Made by a program: the position numbers and the translations under genes. Shown one piece after another: positions 1 through 13,300 of a stretch of 64,000 bases of DNA. Position 1 is the stretch's first letter. The number at the start of each line of letters is the position of its first letter. The notes below the pieces were generated by a model. It saw only the letters and a program-made list of their open reading frames with translations. It had not been told where the DNA came from and did not search any database. The stretch is from positions 110,238-174,237 of the forward strand of contig RHPI01003041.1 of the NCBI GenBank assembly GCA_009103225.1, written 5' to 3'. This DNA comes from Chlorokybus atmophyticus (Eukaryota; Streptophyta; Chlorokybophyceae; Chlorokybales; Chlorokybaceae).

Positions 1-101
1 CCCCCCCCCTTTCTAAGTTAAGAGCACTGAGAGCATGAGACCACGATTATGACTTCTGTCATTGCTGCCAACACTCATGCTGCGCTCTATGACATAAACA
101 G

Positions 102-2653
102 GCCTACCCTCACAAGACCCTAACTGGTCGGCGAAGCAAGATGCACACCATCCGCCAGGACAATGGCCTTGCTCCCTTCACAAAGCGCTCAGAGAGTGAG
201 TACGACCCATTCGGTGCTGGGCACTCGTCGACCAGCATCTCTGCAGCTCTGGGTGAGTTGAATTGGGTTGGATTACACCAGTTGTAATTGGAAGCACCAC
301 ACCTTGATATCGAAAAGCACACGCACTCTGCATGTGCCACTGAGCACTGGTGTGCGTTGTTGTGATCATGCGCAGCTGCTGGTTTGAACTTGCGCATAGT
401 GTAGTCGGCAGTACAACACCTTGATAGCACAAAGCACAGCTCTCTGCATGTCCCGCTGATCACTGTCGTGCATTGTGGTTACATGCGCTGCTGCTGGTTC
501 TAACTCACTGTCTTGGACAGGCATGGCGGTTGCAAGGGATTTGAAGAATGAGAACTTCCACTGTGTTGCGGTCATTGGCGATGGTGCCATGACAGCCGGG
601 CAAGCCTATGAAGCCATGAACAACGCTGGCTTCCTCAAGTCCAACATGATTATCATTCTCAACGATAACAAGCAAGTCTCGCTGCCTACTGCCAACCTGG
701 ATGGTCCCATCTCGCCAGTGGGTGCACTGTCAAACGCCTTGTCTAAGCTACAGGCCAACCGACCCCTCCGTGAGCTTCGGGAGATTGCCAAGGTCAGTCT
801 CATGTGTTTGTCATGTGTTTGCCTAGCTTAGGCAGTCTGCTCAGGTCAGTTGAGTTGCAGCATGAGTGCCTTACAGTTTGTGTACCTCAGGGTGTGAGGT
901 CTCTCTCATGTGTTTGTCCTAGCTTGACAGTCTGATCATCAGGTCAATTGCGTCGCTGCACTTGTGCCTCATAGTGCGCGTACATGCAACGCGGTGTGAC
1001 AGAGTCAGTCTCATGTGTCTGTCCTAGCTAGCTTGGTCAGTCTGTCCAGGTCAATTGACTTGATGCATCAGTTCCTCACAGTGTTTGTACTTGCCATTAG
1101 GGTGTCACTAAGTCCCTTGGAGAGCCCATCCACGACATTGCGGCCAAAGTGGACGAGTATGCCCGCGGCATGATCAGCGGGTCTGGTTCAACATTTTTTG
1201 AGGAGCTGGGCATGTACTACATTGGTATAGTCGACGGCCACAACCTTGACGACATGGTCACCATCATGAAGGAGGTCAAGAGCACACGGACAAGGGGTCC
1301 TGTGCTAATCCACATAGTGACAGAGAAGGGCAAGGGTTACTCGTACGCAGAGAAAGCAAGTGACAGATACCATGGTATGCAACCGATCATGCTATTGTCT
1401 TCATATTATTGTTTGCACACCACTTGCAAGGTGCAGGTTAAAGCAAGTGGTTCTGGCGTGCAGGTGTGACCAAGTTTGATGTGGCTACTGGCAAGCAGCA
1501 GAAGTCGAAAGGTGGCCCCTCAACATGGACGCAGTACTATGCTGACACGCTGGTAGCTGAGGCCAAGGAGGATGACCGGATTGTGGCCATTCATGCAGCT
1601 ATGGGTGGTGGCACAGGGCTCAATCACTTCGCCAAGCACTTCCCTAACCGCTGCTTCGATGTTGGCATTGCTGAACAGCATGCGGTTACTTTTGCTGCGG
1701 GTTTGGCTTGCGAAGGACTCGTACCCTTCTGCACAATCTACTCCAGTTTCCTGCAGCGCGGCTATGATCAGGTACACTTTCCATCAATTGTCTGCGCCCG
1801 ATTTTGTTGTCTTTGTCAGCTAGTGCTTACCCAGGAATTGGTTTGCAGGTTGCGCATGATGTGTCTCTCCAAAACCTTCCCGTGCGCTTTGCTATGGATC
1901 GTGCGGGTCTTGTGGGTGCTGATGGGCCCACGCACTGCGGCGCCTTTGATATCACCTACCTGGCCACGCTGCCCAACTTTGTTGTGATGGCGCCGGCTGA
2001 TGAAGCAGAGCTCATGCACATGGTCGCCACCTGCGCAGCCATTGACGACAGACCCAGCTCGGTGCGCTACCCTCGCGGTAACGGCCTCGGCGTGCCTCTC
2101 CCACCCGGCAACAAGGGAGTGCCTATTGAGATAGGTCGAGGGCGCATCATCCGCGGCGGGAAGGATGTTGCCTTGCTCGGGTTTGGCACAGCTCTGCAGT
2201 CTTGCATGCAAGCTGCCAACTTCCTGGAAGAAAGGGGTGTCAGCGCAACTGTTGCGGACGCTCGCTTCTGCAAGCCTCTGGATGCGGACATGATCAGGCG
2301 CTTGGCCAAGGAGCATCCCGTTATGATTATTGTTGAAGAGGGCGCCATTGGTGGATTTGGCTCCCATGTGTTGCAATTCTTGGCTCTTGAAGGCCTGTTG
2401 GACGGCAAGCTCAAGGTATGCACATGAAATACAGAGTGTCCTTTGTTATATAGCTGGGGTGCGCATGTGCTTGATAACTCGTTGACTGCAGGTGAGGCCC
2501 ATGTGCTTGCCGGATCGCTACATCGAGCATGGTAGCCCCAAGCTGCAGCTGGAAGAGGCAGGCCTCACCGGCATGCACGTGGCGGCCACAGCACTCTCAG
2601 TTTTGGGACTTGGGCGTGAGGCGCTTGAGGTCCGGTCATCAGTCCTCAGCTAG
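102..2653 (+). CDS. DXS: 1-deoxy-D-xylulose-5-phosphate synthase, C-terminal 577 residues (5' end outside window)
   Basis: Thiamine-diphosphate enzyme of the plastid MEP isoprenoid pathway; condenses pyruvate with glyceraldehyde 3-phosphate. Six exons fit in phase: 102-252, 521-792, 1101-1374, 1464-1771, 1849-2415, 2492-2653 (stop TAG). The first exon opens in the middle of the protein, so the transit peptide and the first part of the ThDP domain lie upstream of the window; bases 1-101 look like intron. Visible motifs are [13 protein letters not shown] and GHSSTSIS in exon 1, the ThDP/Mg site [19 protein letters not shown] followed by NDN in exon 2, and the transketolase pyrimidine-domain motif [15 protein letters not shown] in exon 4. 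GPTHCGAFD and the C-terminal transketolase domain follow. The order and the GIAEQHA motif exclude ordinary transketolase or pyruvate dehydrogenase E1. No frame damage is seen. Confidence 0.96.
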
Positions 2654-3776
2654 GTTTGCTGAGTAGCAGCAGCTCAGTTCAGTGGGGACGCTGCACTATG
2701 CCATAGATCTGCGGCAGTTGTATAGTCAAGGAGATTTTGTATATATAGTCTATTGTGATCTTTTTGAATTCACATGCTGTTGCGCAGTTCGCGTGTCCTC
2801 CGCCTCAAGCGCTCTAGTTGTACAATTGCGAGTTGAAGGGTTGGTAGATGTGTCTGTGACATGCTTAAGTCTCTGCACAGTTGCTTTGTGGTATTCATCC
2901 TCATACCACGTGCATGTAGTGACACAGTACATGTTTGCCAATTCCTCAGCGGCAGATGGAAATTGATTAGCAGCCATGTAAATATGAATATGTCGTTTGC
3001 TTTTGCACCTTGTGTACAAGCTTTTCCACGCACATACATTGCAGGAAGGTGCCACAACCGAAGTTGAAGTCTGCTCACTTAGCCAGTTCTGCAACTTGCA
3101 TGCAGAGTGTGCACTAACTGTACGCTACTGGTTGCGACATAAGTGCACAAAGTCCCTTGCTCAAGTCAGATTATCAAACTGCGCGCAACTGTACACCTCT
3201 AACTATGTCTATGTTCCAGCGCTAGCGTACAACCTCAACATGCTGTTCGCTTTGTGATAAGCGCAATCAGAGTTACAAACATATTCACAGTGCCAGGAGT
3301 GGAGTGGTCACGCTGCAAAGTAGCCTGCCCACAACACTGACTCATTTGTCTTGATGGAAGCACCCATTGCAGGTATCCGATGTACTAAACATAGTACTGC
3401 AGGCCAGAACTATGTTTATGTTGGGCTCTGCACGTGCACGTGTATACGTGCGCACACGCACACTCTCTTATCATTAAGACAGCGATCGTGTGTGCATGCT
3501 AAGTATTACACACCGTGCCTACTGCACACGCACACCTGTGCGGTGCAGACTTGTTGAATGCAACAAAGACAAGAGCCTGCACACATAGTCTTGGAGACTT
3601 ATGTACACCAAGACATTGAATTGAACATCTACAAATGAGTCAAGTGACTCTTACAACTTGCTTCCACTCCACAGTTACAGTAATGACAACTGCAAATCCG
3701 CTAACACAAAGTCGCTGCACTACTCGCAACTCTACACGCAACACAACAACCTGTAACACCCTACCACTAATGTAAC
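2654..3776. other. Intergenic, DXS 3' flank
   Basis: No gene recognised. It holds the DXS 3' UTR and a short CA/TG/CG-alternating patch near 3430-3540. Small open frames here lack splice context and codon structure. Confidence 0.5.
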
Positions 3777-4232
3777 CTAAATGAAGCCGAGATGCTTTAA
3801 TACAAACTCCACACACTGCTGGTGGCTTGCCCCAAGCGGCATCCCCAACCCATAATGCTGCAGCAGGTAGTGGAGTCGAGGCGCGTCAATGGTGCTGAAC
3901 TCCACCAGGGTGGACGGCAGGTCGCCTTGTGGCAAGGCATTGGCTGAGTTGTATACGTACATGAACGGGACATCGCGCGGAATGCGCACGTTGTAAGCGC
4001 GGCGCGACGTGTTCGCCTCAAGCATTTGCATGGCTCTTTGCAGCTCCTCGCGAAGCTTCTGGCTGAAACTCTCTTCAATTGAGTCTTTGAAAGCGACTTT
4101 GAAAGCGTTAAATTCAGTGCGCACGATGTGACCAACGGCCTCAAGCAGCCCAGCAGACGCTTGCTCTACTGCAAGCAAACGTCCATCCATCGTAGTTATC
4201 TTCTCCTGTAGCTGCTGCTGCTGCTGAAACAC
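3777..4232 (-). CDS. Uncharacterised coiled-coil protein, copy A of a family with a conserved C-terminal block
   Basis: Function unknown. The open frame is about 152 codons and begins at a GTG after a stretch with an in-frame stop, so the true start may be in an unseen upstream exon. The N-terminal third is Gln-rich (five consecutive Gln from a CAG run) and heptad-like, consistent with a coiled coil. The C-terminal block reads LLQHYGLGMPLGASHQQCV and ends HLGFI-stop. The same arrangement recurs at 24097-24608 on the plus strand, where a frameshift splits it; this recurrence argues that the frame was real coding sequence. A 15-base direct repeat (gcagccgatgttggt) lies immediately upstream at about 4240-4275. 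It could be a domesticated or mobile-element-borne gene; nothing in the sequence gives its role. Confidence 0.55.
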   Translation of the reverse strand: MFQQQQQLQEKITTMDGRLLAVEQASAGLLEAVGHIVRTEFNAFKVAFKDSIEESFSQKLREELQRAMQMLEANTSRRAYNVRIPRDVPFMYVYNSANALPQGDLPSTLVEFSTIDAPRLHYLLQHYGLGMPLGASHQQCVEFVLKHLGFI

Positions 4233-4830
4233 GGGTAAGGCAGCCGATGTTGGTTTCAGCAGCCGATGTTGGTCATGGTCAGGCTTGCGCCATGTTGTTC
4301 AGGTGACCAACCACTGCCGGCACACATTCGGCACAGCCATTGCACAAAGCCTGTGCAAATACACAAAAGTTACCACCACACCCATCATCCAAAACGTCAA
4401 CACAAGCTGCAACCATAAACGCAACTTAACGGATTGCGAGCACACCCGTCAACCAACAAAACCGAAAACAAAAGCACATTTCAATGCGTGCGCACAAGCA
4501 AGGAGGAGTATACGCGCACACGCTAGCGCAGCAGACGCAACCGCAATCGTCCACACGTTCAGAGGCACACCACTTGCCTCTGTGCGAGACGATTGCGCTC
4601 GGGCGCAACAACCGTAATTCACCCTGCTCCGCGCTTTGTAACAATCACCGCAACAACCAGCACCAACACAGCCAAAGCTTAGTTCCCCCTACCTCCCCCG
4701 CCGCCGCCGCCGGACAACACGCACAGCAATATGCTGCTGCGCAAGTAAGCTTTAAAGTAATACTGTGCATGCACTAACGGCTAGGTTTCTAGGTTTAGAG
4801 GCGGTGGTGTCGCCCTGGAGGTGACTAGCG
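4233..4830. promoter_or_regulatory. PIGM: Probable shared upstream region of the coiled-coil ORF and PIG-M
   Basis: The intergenic stretch between a minus-strand ORF and the plus-strand PIG-M start. It holds a CCGCCGCCGCCGCC run near 4698, but no TATA-like element was identified. Promoter role is inferred from position only. Confidence 0.3.
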
Positions 4831-6838
4831 ATGCGGCTGGCGTGGGTGCTGGCTGCGGCGGCGGCGGCGAGGGTGTTGGTGATCACCTACGGCCACTGGC
4901 AGGACACGCACCGTGAGTTTTGACTGAAATACGCGTTGGCCTGAAAAGTAATTTGGTGCGCTTGCTTGCGAGGAATGTATGCGCGTGTGCATGGCGCAGC
5001 TGCTGTTAGCAAATGCTATTGATATTGTACTGTGTGCCAGTGCCAGTCAAGTACACCGACATTGACTACACAGTATTCAGCGATGCGGCGGCACTCATGG
5101 CCAAAGGGCTATCTCCTGTACGCACATGTCACCAACGTTATGCATTGCATGCATCATAAGCAATGCACAGTGAACATCAGCCAGTAGCGTGACTGTTTCG
5201 CATGCCTGCAGTACCAGCGATCAACATACAGGTACACGCCATTGCTGGCCGCACTGCTTCTGCCCAATGTTTACGTGCACCCACTGTTCGGCAAGCTGCT
5301 TTTCGCCACCGCGGACCTCGTGACAGCATGGTAAGCATGTGTGTGTGTGTTGTTTGTTATGCTGTGTTCTATTGTGTAAAATGTAGTGTGCAATCTGAGA
5401 GTACAACCTCGTGAACATGCATGCTTGCATTACAGGCTTGCCCACACGCTTCTGCTCATGCGTGGGGTGAGTTCGGGTGAGGCGGTTAAGCTGCTCGTAT
5501 GCACTTGGCTCTTCAACCCATTCGTTCTGCCCGTTGCCACGCGCGGCAACTGCGAAGCGCTGGTGACTGCTCTATTGTTGGGTGTCATCCTCGCGCTTGC
5601 ACGCGGCCGCTTCACGCTGGCAGCAATAGGGCAAGTCTTGTTGTTGGTTTACGGAGCTCTCTCTTTGTGTTTGCTGCTATGCATTGATTGTCTCTGCTTA
5701 CATTCTTGTTCTGTGCGTGGGTGGGCAGGTATGGACTTGCTGTCCACATGCGGATTTATCCCATCATCTACTGTCTGGCGATTGTGTTGGCCTTGGACCA
5801 GACTGCCAAGACTCTCCTGACAAGGCAGCGGATATTGTTTGCAGTCGTTTCCGCGGGCACATTTTTGGGGCTTACCGCGTCTTCTTATGCTCTCTATGGC
5901 AATGAGTTCTTGAACGAGGTGAGATGGCGGCTGTTGTTGTGCATTACACAAATAAACAGCAAACTTACTGTGTGGTGCCATTCAGCCAGGCTCTTTTGTA
6001 TCATGCAGTACGCAAGGATCCTCGCCACAACTTCTCCATCTACTTCTACTCGATATACCTCAACTACGGGTGCGTGCTTATATATGTCTCATGCTTAGAG
6101 AAAACAAGTACAAAGCAGCTGACACAGTTTACAATTCCTTCAGCAAGGAGCTGATGCCTGGCGCTAGCTTGCTGACATTTGTACCGCAAGCTGTGCTGTT
6201 TCTGGTTCTGTCTGTGAAGTTCTCAAAAGATCTGCCCTTCTGCTGGTTCACGCAGGTAAGGTAGATATGCTCTCGGAATGTTGTGGATGCTGTACTTGTA
6301 TACTGACTTGGTGGATGTGCAGACACTTGCCTTTGTCGCATTCAACAAAGTCTGCACCGCACAGGTGAGTGGTGTGGCACGCGTGCGCACGTGTGCATAT
6401 GCATGTTTGTGTGTTGTCCAATCACGTGCTTACTGGTATGCAGTACTTTGTATGGTACATGGGGTACCTGCCTTTGGTGCTGTCATCAAGTTCAATGCGC
6501 GTCAAGTGGCGTGGGGCTGCATGCTTTGCAGCATGGTCACTTGCACAGGTGCGTGTAGCACACAACTTGTTGTTGATCAGCTACAAGTCTCATGTCTCAT
6601 TGTGCAAGTGCAGATGCATTGGCTGGCGTGGGCATACTTTTTGGAGTTCCAAGGAAGACCTGTTTTCCTGGAACTATGGGTATGTAATTGCTCGTAACAG
6701 CTTGCTTGACACACGACACCCACACTGATGTGTTGTGCACAGGTGGCAAGTCTGGCCTTCCTGGCAAGCAACGTCTACCTGCTAGCTAGTGCTATTGTTT
6801 ATTGCAGGTGCGGATCTTCCCCCTTGGAATGCAGTTGA
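4831..6838 (+). CDS. PIGM: GPI mannosyltransferase 1 (PIG-M), 387 aa
   Basis: Adds the first alpha-1,4-mannose to GlcN-acyl-PI during GPI-anchor synthesis in the ER lumen, from dolichol-phosphate-mannose. Eleven exons fit in phase: 4831-4912, 5041-5117, 5212-5330, 5436-5630, 5729-5918, 5990-6069, 6144-6255, 6323-6364, 6444-6548, 6614-6679, 6743-6838. The protein starts with a hydrophobic helix ([21 protein letters not shown]). It then has the lumenal [13 protein letters not shown] loop carrying the DxD-type acid motif of GT50 enzymes, the family block WLFNP..TRGNCE and HMRIYPIIY, then RHNFSIYFY. Multiple hydrophobic helices follow to the C-terminus. The length is slightly short of typical family members (about 420-450). 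Intron 4 requires a GC donor (gcaagt at 5631) because only that boundary keeps the conserved frame. The start is the first ATG of the hydrophobic exon. Confidence 0.93.
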
Positions 6839-7343
6839 CCACTCGCGTCACCCACCACCTCTCGCTTACATGTGGTTCGTTGTGCAGGCCATCAACGGTT
6901 GTGGAGCGGATACCGGCATCAAGCAAACAACATTTCCAATAGCATTAGACCAGTACTTACATTAGCGTGCAGTAGTTTCGATGGTATATTGGTCATCCAC
7001 ATCCATGTGTCTATGCAAATTGTAAGTCAAGTGTAAAAGAGCTTGTGACATTGGTGTTACAGGTGTTGCGATTGGTGTTAGCTGTTGCAAGCCAGCTACA
7101 ACTTTGTTAGTGCACACCAATGACGTACTCTTGTATTCTCTGCACGTGCAAATTGAAACGCACAGCAAGCACGGCTTTCACTTCGATGCCACTTATTGCA
7201 ACAGCAAGTACGTGCACCAGTGTGCAAAGAGTGCGTAGCTCACAAGCTTTCCTAGCCATCGCACTAACCCGTGTTAGCGAGCATACTTATTACTGCAACA
7301 GTGCCAACGAGTCAATAATTACAATGTTACACATGCAACCCAC
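6839..7343. other. Convergent 3' intergenic region between PIG-M and separase
   Basis: About 500 bases between two convergent genes. No coding or RNA feature is supported; it must contain both 3' UTRs. Confidence 0.5.
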
Positions 7344-10300
7344 CTAGCTGCTTCTAGACAATGTAGTGGGAACGCCATACACAATAGGGGCGCCACCTAT
7401 AAGGTACGGCAGCTTGCACGAGGCTCTTCCTACGTGCAGAGCGCCTGCCAGCGGCAAGCCTTTGCCAGCAGCCTCCCACTGAAGCCACTGCTTGAATACG
7501 GCTTTGCTGAAGCGGTCTATCTCCCCATCCGTAACGTCCCACAAGTTGCCAATGGCCATGGGGCAACCGGCAGACATATACGTCAACACAGAGCCCGTGG
7601 GCTCGAACATCCCTCGCAACTTCAACTTGCTGCTGCTGCAACCCATGTCAAAACAAGCTGCGCAGCGGTCTGCTTGGCGAAGGGTTGATGCTGATGCATA
7701 CTGCAGGCCTGCATACATCAAGCATAGTATGAGGGCAGTTTTTCATGCCAAAAGCATTTGATCTGAAGCACCAAGCTATCTGGCAGCCATCAACCACGAC
7801 ACGGACATGTACTTACCACTGTTGTGACCGCAGTAGACAAACATGTCATGCTGCAGGTAGGCATCTGTGCACTCTGCTTTGCTCGGTTGCTCCCCAACTT
7901 TGCCCTGCAGGAGTAGTATCAGAGTGGGCACGCTGTAGCCATGGCATGCGATGACAACCACGGGGTACGAACCTGCCAGCCGGGCTGCTTCGCAAAGCAA
8001 TCTTCAAACACTGCCTGCGTGTTGGACAGATCGCCACCAGGATTCAGCAGATAGAACGTGTCTCTTAGGTTGACTGCAGGTGACGACCCTCCTCTGGCAT
8101 GCTTGAAGCGCACGAGCTGTGCCAGAGCTGCACCCAACGATGGCATCCTGTAGACGTCACATGCTCGCAGCGCAGGCATGCTTTCCAAAGGAAATGCCTG
8201 TTGACAACAGAAAGTTGAGTGACATCAACAACATGGATTAGTACGCAAGACTCAGCGCTGTATTCGTGCGAGGTTCACACACCTGGAAATCCACATCTGG
8301 AATGAGTATGACCGGGTGCCTGCTGGTTGCCACTTCCGAGCTTGAGCTGCGTGTAGCCATCTGGTAGTGTTCAAAGAACATGGCTGCGAGCTGCTCCAGT
8401 TGCAGGGGTTGATTTCGTGTTGAGCGCGGTTGCGGCTCGTCTGTCCAGGCCAGCACATACTCTAGTGCGCAGCACAGGTCATCTTCCGACAGCGTATCTG
8501 AGGCCTGCAGCAGCAAACGGACCAACAGAGGGTTCAAAGCGTCTTTGGCCAGAGGCTGCAGATGCTCGGCGAGCTCCACAGCATGCCTGTGAAAAGCAAC
8601 TCTCAATGCGCTATCTTGCGCATCTGGCAGCAGCAGACACCTCCAAGGACCCAGCAGCTCACTCTCAAGTCGCCTGCGCGCGTGTGTATGTGTGTGTTGG
8701 CGCGCATGCATGCGCGTGTGTATGTAAGTGAACAGAGTACTTGCTTGACAAAGCTGCAGGCCTTACAGACGAAGGGATATAACCAAACAATAAATACGTA
8801 CCCTATAAGAGCTTGCAGCTGTCTGTCAAGCTTCTGACGACTTAACCACCACTCTTTTGCGTTGGCCTCTGTCAGACAGACCTGCCGGCTGCTTTCCAGA
8901 ACGGCAGACAGCTCTTCCGCAGCTTTGCTCAGAGTGAAGTCTTTGCAATGTTCTACTTGATCACTGCCTTGAGTTGTGGCTGAAGCAATGCGTAGTAGCA
9001 GTGGCTCGTCAGCTGCTGTAAGTCGACTGATCATTATGGCGGATGGTCTTCCTGCATCGGAATGCGACCTATCCCGGCTGATGCTCAGCGAGCAAACCAC
9101 CAAGCCGTCAGGTAGCAGCTGCTTTGCAATCTGCATCGCTTGATTTGCTCCGAGCTCAGGTGACTTACACTCCTGCAAACTGTCCCAAGAAATTGTGAGA
9201 CATTGCCTTGCAGGTGCTGTATACACCGCTTACTATAAACTTAGTTCGTTTGCTGTGGATGCAACAGTAACTATCGTGTGTATACCTCAAGGCCTGCAGC
9301 ATGGCTTGCAGGCACTCTTGGGACGGGCACGAAGTTCCTTGATTTGCTGCTTTCTTCCACAGATCCCTGCATTTTCTCTGTATGAGGCTCGCGTGCTGCA
9401 GCCTGGCTGATGTTCCCAAAGAGAGTTGATGGTGAAAGAATGCCAGCGCGGTCTTGGAACTTCTAGTATAGTCCTCTGCCAGCATCCTGCATACGCGCTG
9501 CAGAAGCAACGGCGCTTGCTTGCAATGTGCATAAGCCGCCAGAAGGTGTTGAAGGCGATCATCACTTGCATCACCTCCAACACATCCGAGGACAAAGTCA
9601 CTGCAGACAGTCGAGCGAGGTCAAATCATGAGTGGCGCGCGCGCGCATACATACACACACAAACTACTACTACTACTGCAGCAGGCTTCTGCACCTGTCT
9701 CGCGATTGCGGCTGCAGCTGTGCCAAGCCCAGGAACGCCGCTGCACGCGCGTTGGCAAACGGCGACATCGTCTCACCATTTTCAACTGCAGCAGTTAAGC
9801 CCAGAACCGCCTGGAAACTTTCGGTGGCAGCGCCATAGGCTCCCAGTAGCAACAAGCTTTCACCTGCAAAGCTGTATTTCAGGTCCTTTTTGCAATGGTC
9901 AATCAGTGGGTATGCAACAACAGCATCCGTGGCTATACCGTTATGTAAAATGGCATCTGCCAGCAGCTGCACTACAGGTACTTGATCTGATGCTGGAATT
10001 GCGTGCTGTTCAGATCTACTCCAGCAGTCGCAGGTGGCACGCAGTTGTGCGCTGGTAGCGACTGTTGTCATCATTGGTGGCGCGCATTCCCGAGGGGTTT
10101 CAGAAGCCACATCCTCCTCCAAGCAAGTACCGGCAAACAATGACTCCAAAGACTTTACTTCTGAAGAGGGCGCAGTTGCACGCTTCACCCGTCTTGCACG
10201 AGTGGAGGTACTGGTTGTGGTTGATACTGTGGTCTTGGTCACTGTGCGTGTCTGTGCCTTCAGCCGGCTGCTTCGTCGCTTTGGCGGACTCACCATGATT

Positions 10301-13300
10301 ACTGAATTGGGCTCATCCTTAACTTCATGTACAGATTGCCGCTGATGACGAAATGCAGCAAGCCCCGCATGCGGCTGCCTCTTTGTAACTGCCACAGTCA
10401 TTGCAGCAGCACTTGTGTTGATGGTCGGGAGATGAGCTGTCATGTGAGAAGGGAGCAAATCCATAAGTGTCCGCTTTACACTTGACAGTTGGCTCAGGAT
10501 ACTGGGCAAGGCCGTTGTGCTGTGCGCATCAGCTTGCTGCAGTATGTGCGAGGTAGCCATAATATAATGAATACGTGCCAGCCACAGCCCTCTGCACGCT
10601 GCACAGTCAACAGCGGTGACGGACTCTTCAACCAGCTGATGGGCCTTTGCGACACTAGCATCACCGTCTTGCAGCTTGTTCATGTGACAGAGGATGTTGC
10701 CTGCGGAGCAAACAAATGCACACGATGACTATGCCTGGCGGTTGCATTCCAATTGAACCTACCAATGCGGCATACGCATCCAGTTGAACCCAGTCATGTT
10801 GCAACGCAGCATGCATTTGCAGTAGCAAACCACCTACTACTCAAACTGCGCCACATGGGCTGTACCTTGTTGTGCAGCAAAGGTAGCTTGCCGCCAGTTC
10901 AGTCCGTATTCCACTGCCAAGTTCAGTCCCTCCTGGACACACGCAAGGGCCTCGTCCGGGGAGCCAAGAACTTCATGCATTGTTGCTAGCTGCAGTTGAT
11001 AGCATGTTCAGTGCGATTGTTGACTCTCCACCTTGTGCATACCACGCACAATTCCTTAGGAAATCTACGCTACCTGATGCTGACTGTCCAAGAAGTCACA
11101 GACAGACCGATCTACTGTTACTGTAGAAACGCCCCAAGAGCCAACATCACGCGGTATCCAATCCACCACCCCTGTACTGATGTTATACACTGCCTTGCGG
11201 AGACGATAGGCTTCCACTGCATCACCCATAGCCTGCCACCATACACCATTGGAGGCCTTGCCCAATGTGCCATCAATTCTTTGCCACAGATGTTGCTCAC
11301 CTCAATATATAAGCCCGAATGGCTCAGTAATTCTGCACATCTCCACAACAAGTGGGCACTGATGGTTTTGGAAACAGCTGATGGCTTCTGCACCTGGGCG
11401 CACAGAATGAGATGTCAGGTATGCTGCATGTCTGACTTGCCAAGGGGACAGCGGAGGTAGCGCTCAGCACTTGGACAACCTTGCCTACCCGCAGAAGCTG
11501 TTGTGCCAGTTCTCGCAACTCGCTGGGTGCGACATGCTTACGCCCAGCCAGCAACTCTGTCACAGCTGTCTTTGGGAACATACTCCCAGCATGGCAATGT
11601 GTGACCATGCACACAGGATGTCCTCTGGAGGTCGCAAGGTAGTCAATCAAAGAGCCTGTGCAAAAATGCGATTCGCTGGTGTCCACGAAGAGTGCCACTG
11701 CTAGTTGGCACGCCTCTGAGTGAAGGGACGTCCAACCCTGTTAGCGAGATGATGAGCATGTGCATGGAAGCGGCAGTGCCAATAACAACACTCTTGGCAA
11801 TCGCACCTTGAGTGCGGCTCTGTCCAAGAGCCCTGCGAATAAGCTGATGGCTGTTGGTATGTCATGATTGCACATGACCTTCTGGCTGCACTCTTCTGCT
11901 GACAGCAGTCGCCATAGTGTTAAGGCGTCTTGAAAATGACATTGAGCCTGGAACACAACCGTGGTACTTGGGACATGCAGTTGTCACGTGCTCTCTGGAC
12001 AGCTTGCAGTAAGACAGGCCCACCTGCTGTTGGCTGCCGTTGACTGCCAGCAATGAATAGGCCATCGCTCTCAAGTAGTTCCACTCATCAGCTGCCTTGT
12101 GGCATGACTTGACATGGTCCTACAACAAGCGCTTACCAAGTGGAGGAACCAAACAGGGTGCTGCAGAACCAGCAAGCCAGCACTTACCCAAAGATGTAGT
12201 ATCTCCTGCAAGAAAGACGTTTGCACAGTTGCTTCCTGTGACACGCCTGTATGTAATGCCTTGTCCAGAAGCACTCGTGCCCGATCTAGAGGGTGACGAT
12301 CTGGCTCATAGAGTGTCAGCAACATGTCTAGCAACCAGTTGCGTAATGCCACCGCACACTGCCTCGACGAATCTTGAGATTTCACCTCGGCCAAGATCTG
12401 CAACAGTTGCTGCTTGAAATCATGTGCAGGTAGGACGAAGCTGGTTGTTTCACTGCAAAAGCTCTCACCTGTCCAAACGCATTGGCCAGCACTTGCGAGT
12501 CTCCTGCAAGAGCTTGAGAGGCTTGCGCAAGCAATGTGCTCAAGTCGCTGTCGTTGGGCAAGTGCGTAATCACCTGTTGCAGTGGTAGTGAAGCACTGCT
12601 TCCAGATATTGCAACACTACACTGACACACAAGAATGCATTATGTGTTCTCACCGCAACAAACCCCTTGGCCAAAGCTGTCACAGCTTTTTCAATTGAAT
12701 GCCACTGTGTCAAGGCTGAAAGCAGCATTTGCAAAGCACCAACTGGAGCGCTCCGTTCGCAATGCGCCAATGCCATACATATCTTCGCCGCCTTTATGCC
12801 CAGCTCGGCAACAACTCCGCTCAAGGGTTCTCTAGCTGCCAGTGAGCAAGTTGTGGCATAGGCCACACGGAGTAGGATGCCTGCCTACCACACTTGCCAT
12901 CAGCACAAGCCACATTGCACTGGTGCCTTTTGTGCATGCTGCTGAGTAACTTACCTGATCAAAACACTGTGCGCTGAGCAACTGCACGCCCAGACTCCAG
13001 TGTTGATCAATGTAGTCCACCATGATGTCTATATCGAGTTGCACTAGCTCCCAAAATACAGCATCCACCACCTCCATGTCCTGATGCAAAGATGGGTGTC
13101 GGATGCATGCCTGTTGACTTGGCACTGACATTAATGACATGGTAATTACCTTCAATTTGGTGAAGGCTTGCAATTGGGCCTGGAGGCTCATTGCATTCAA
13201 GGTACCAGCGGCCAGTTTCTGGTACACTTGCATAACCTCTCCTTTCTTGCACAGCCTGAGGCACTGTTAGCACCCTGATTCGCATCACCATTTCTGCGCA

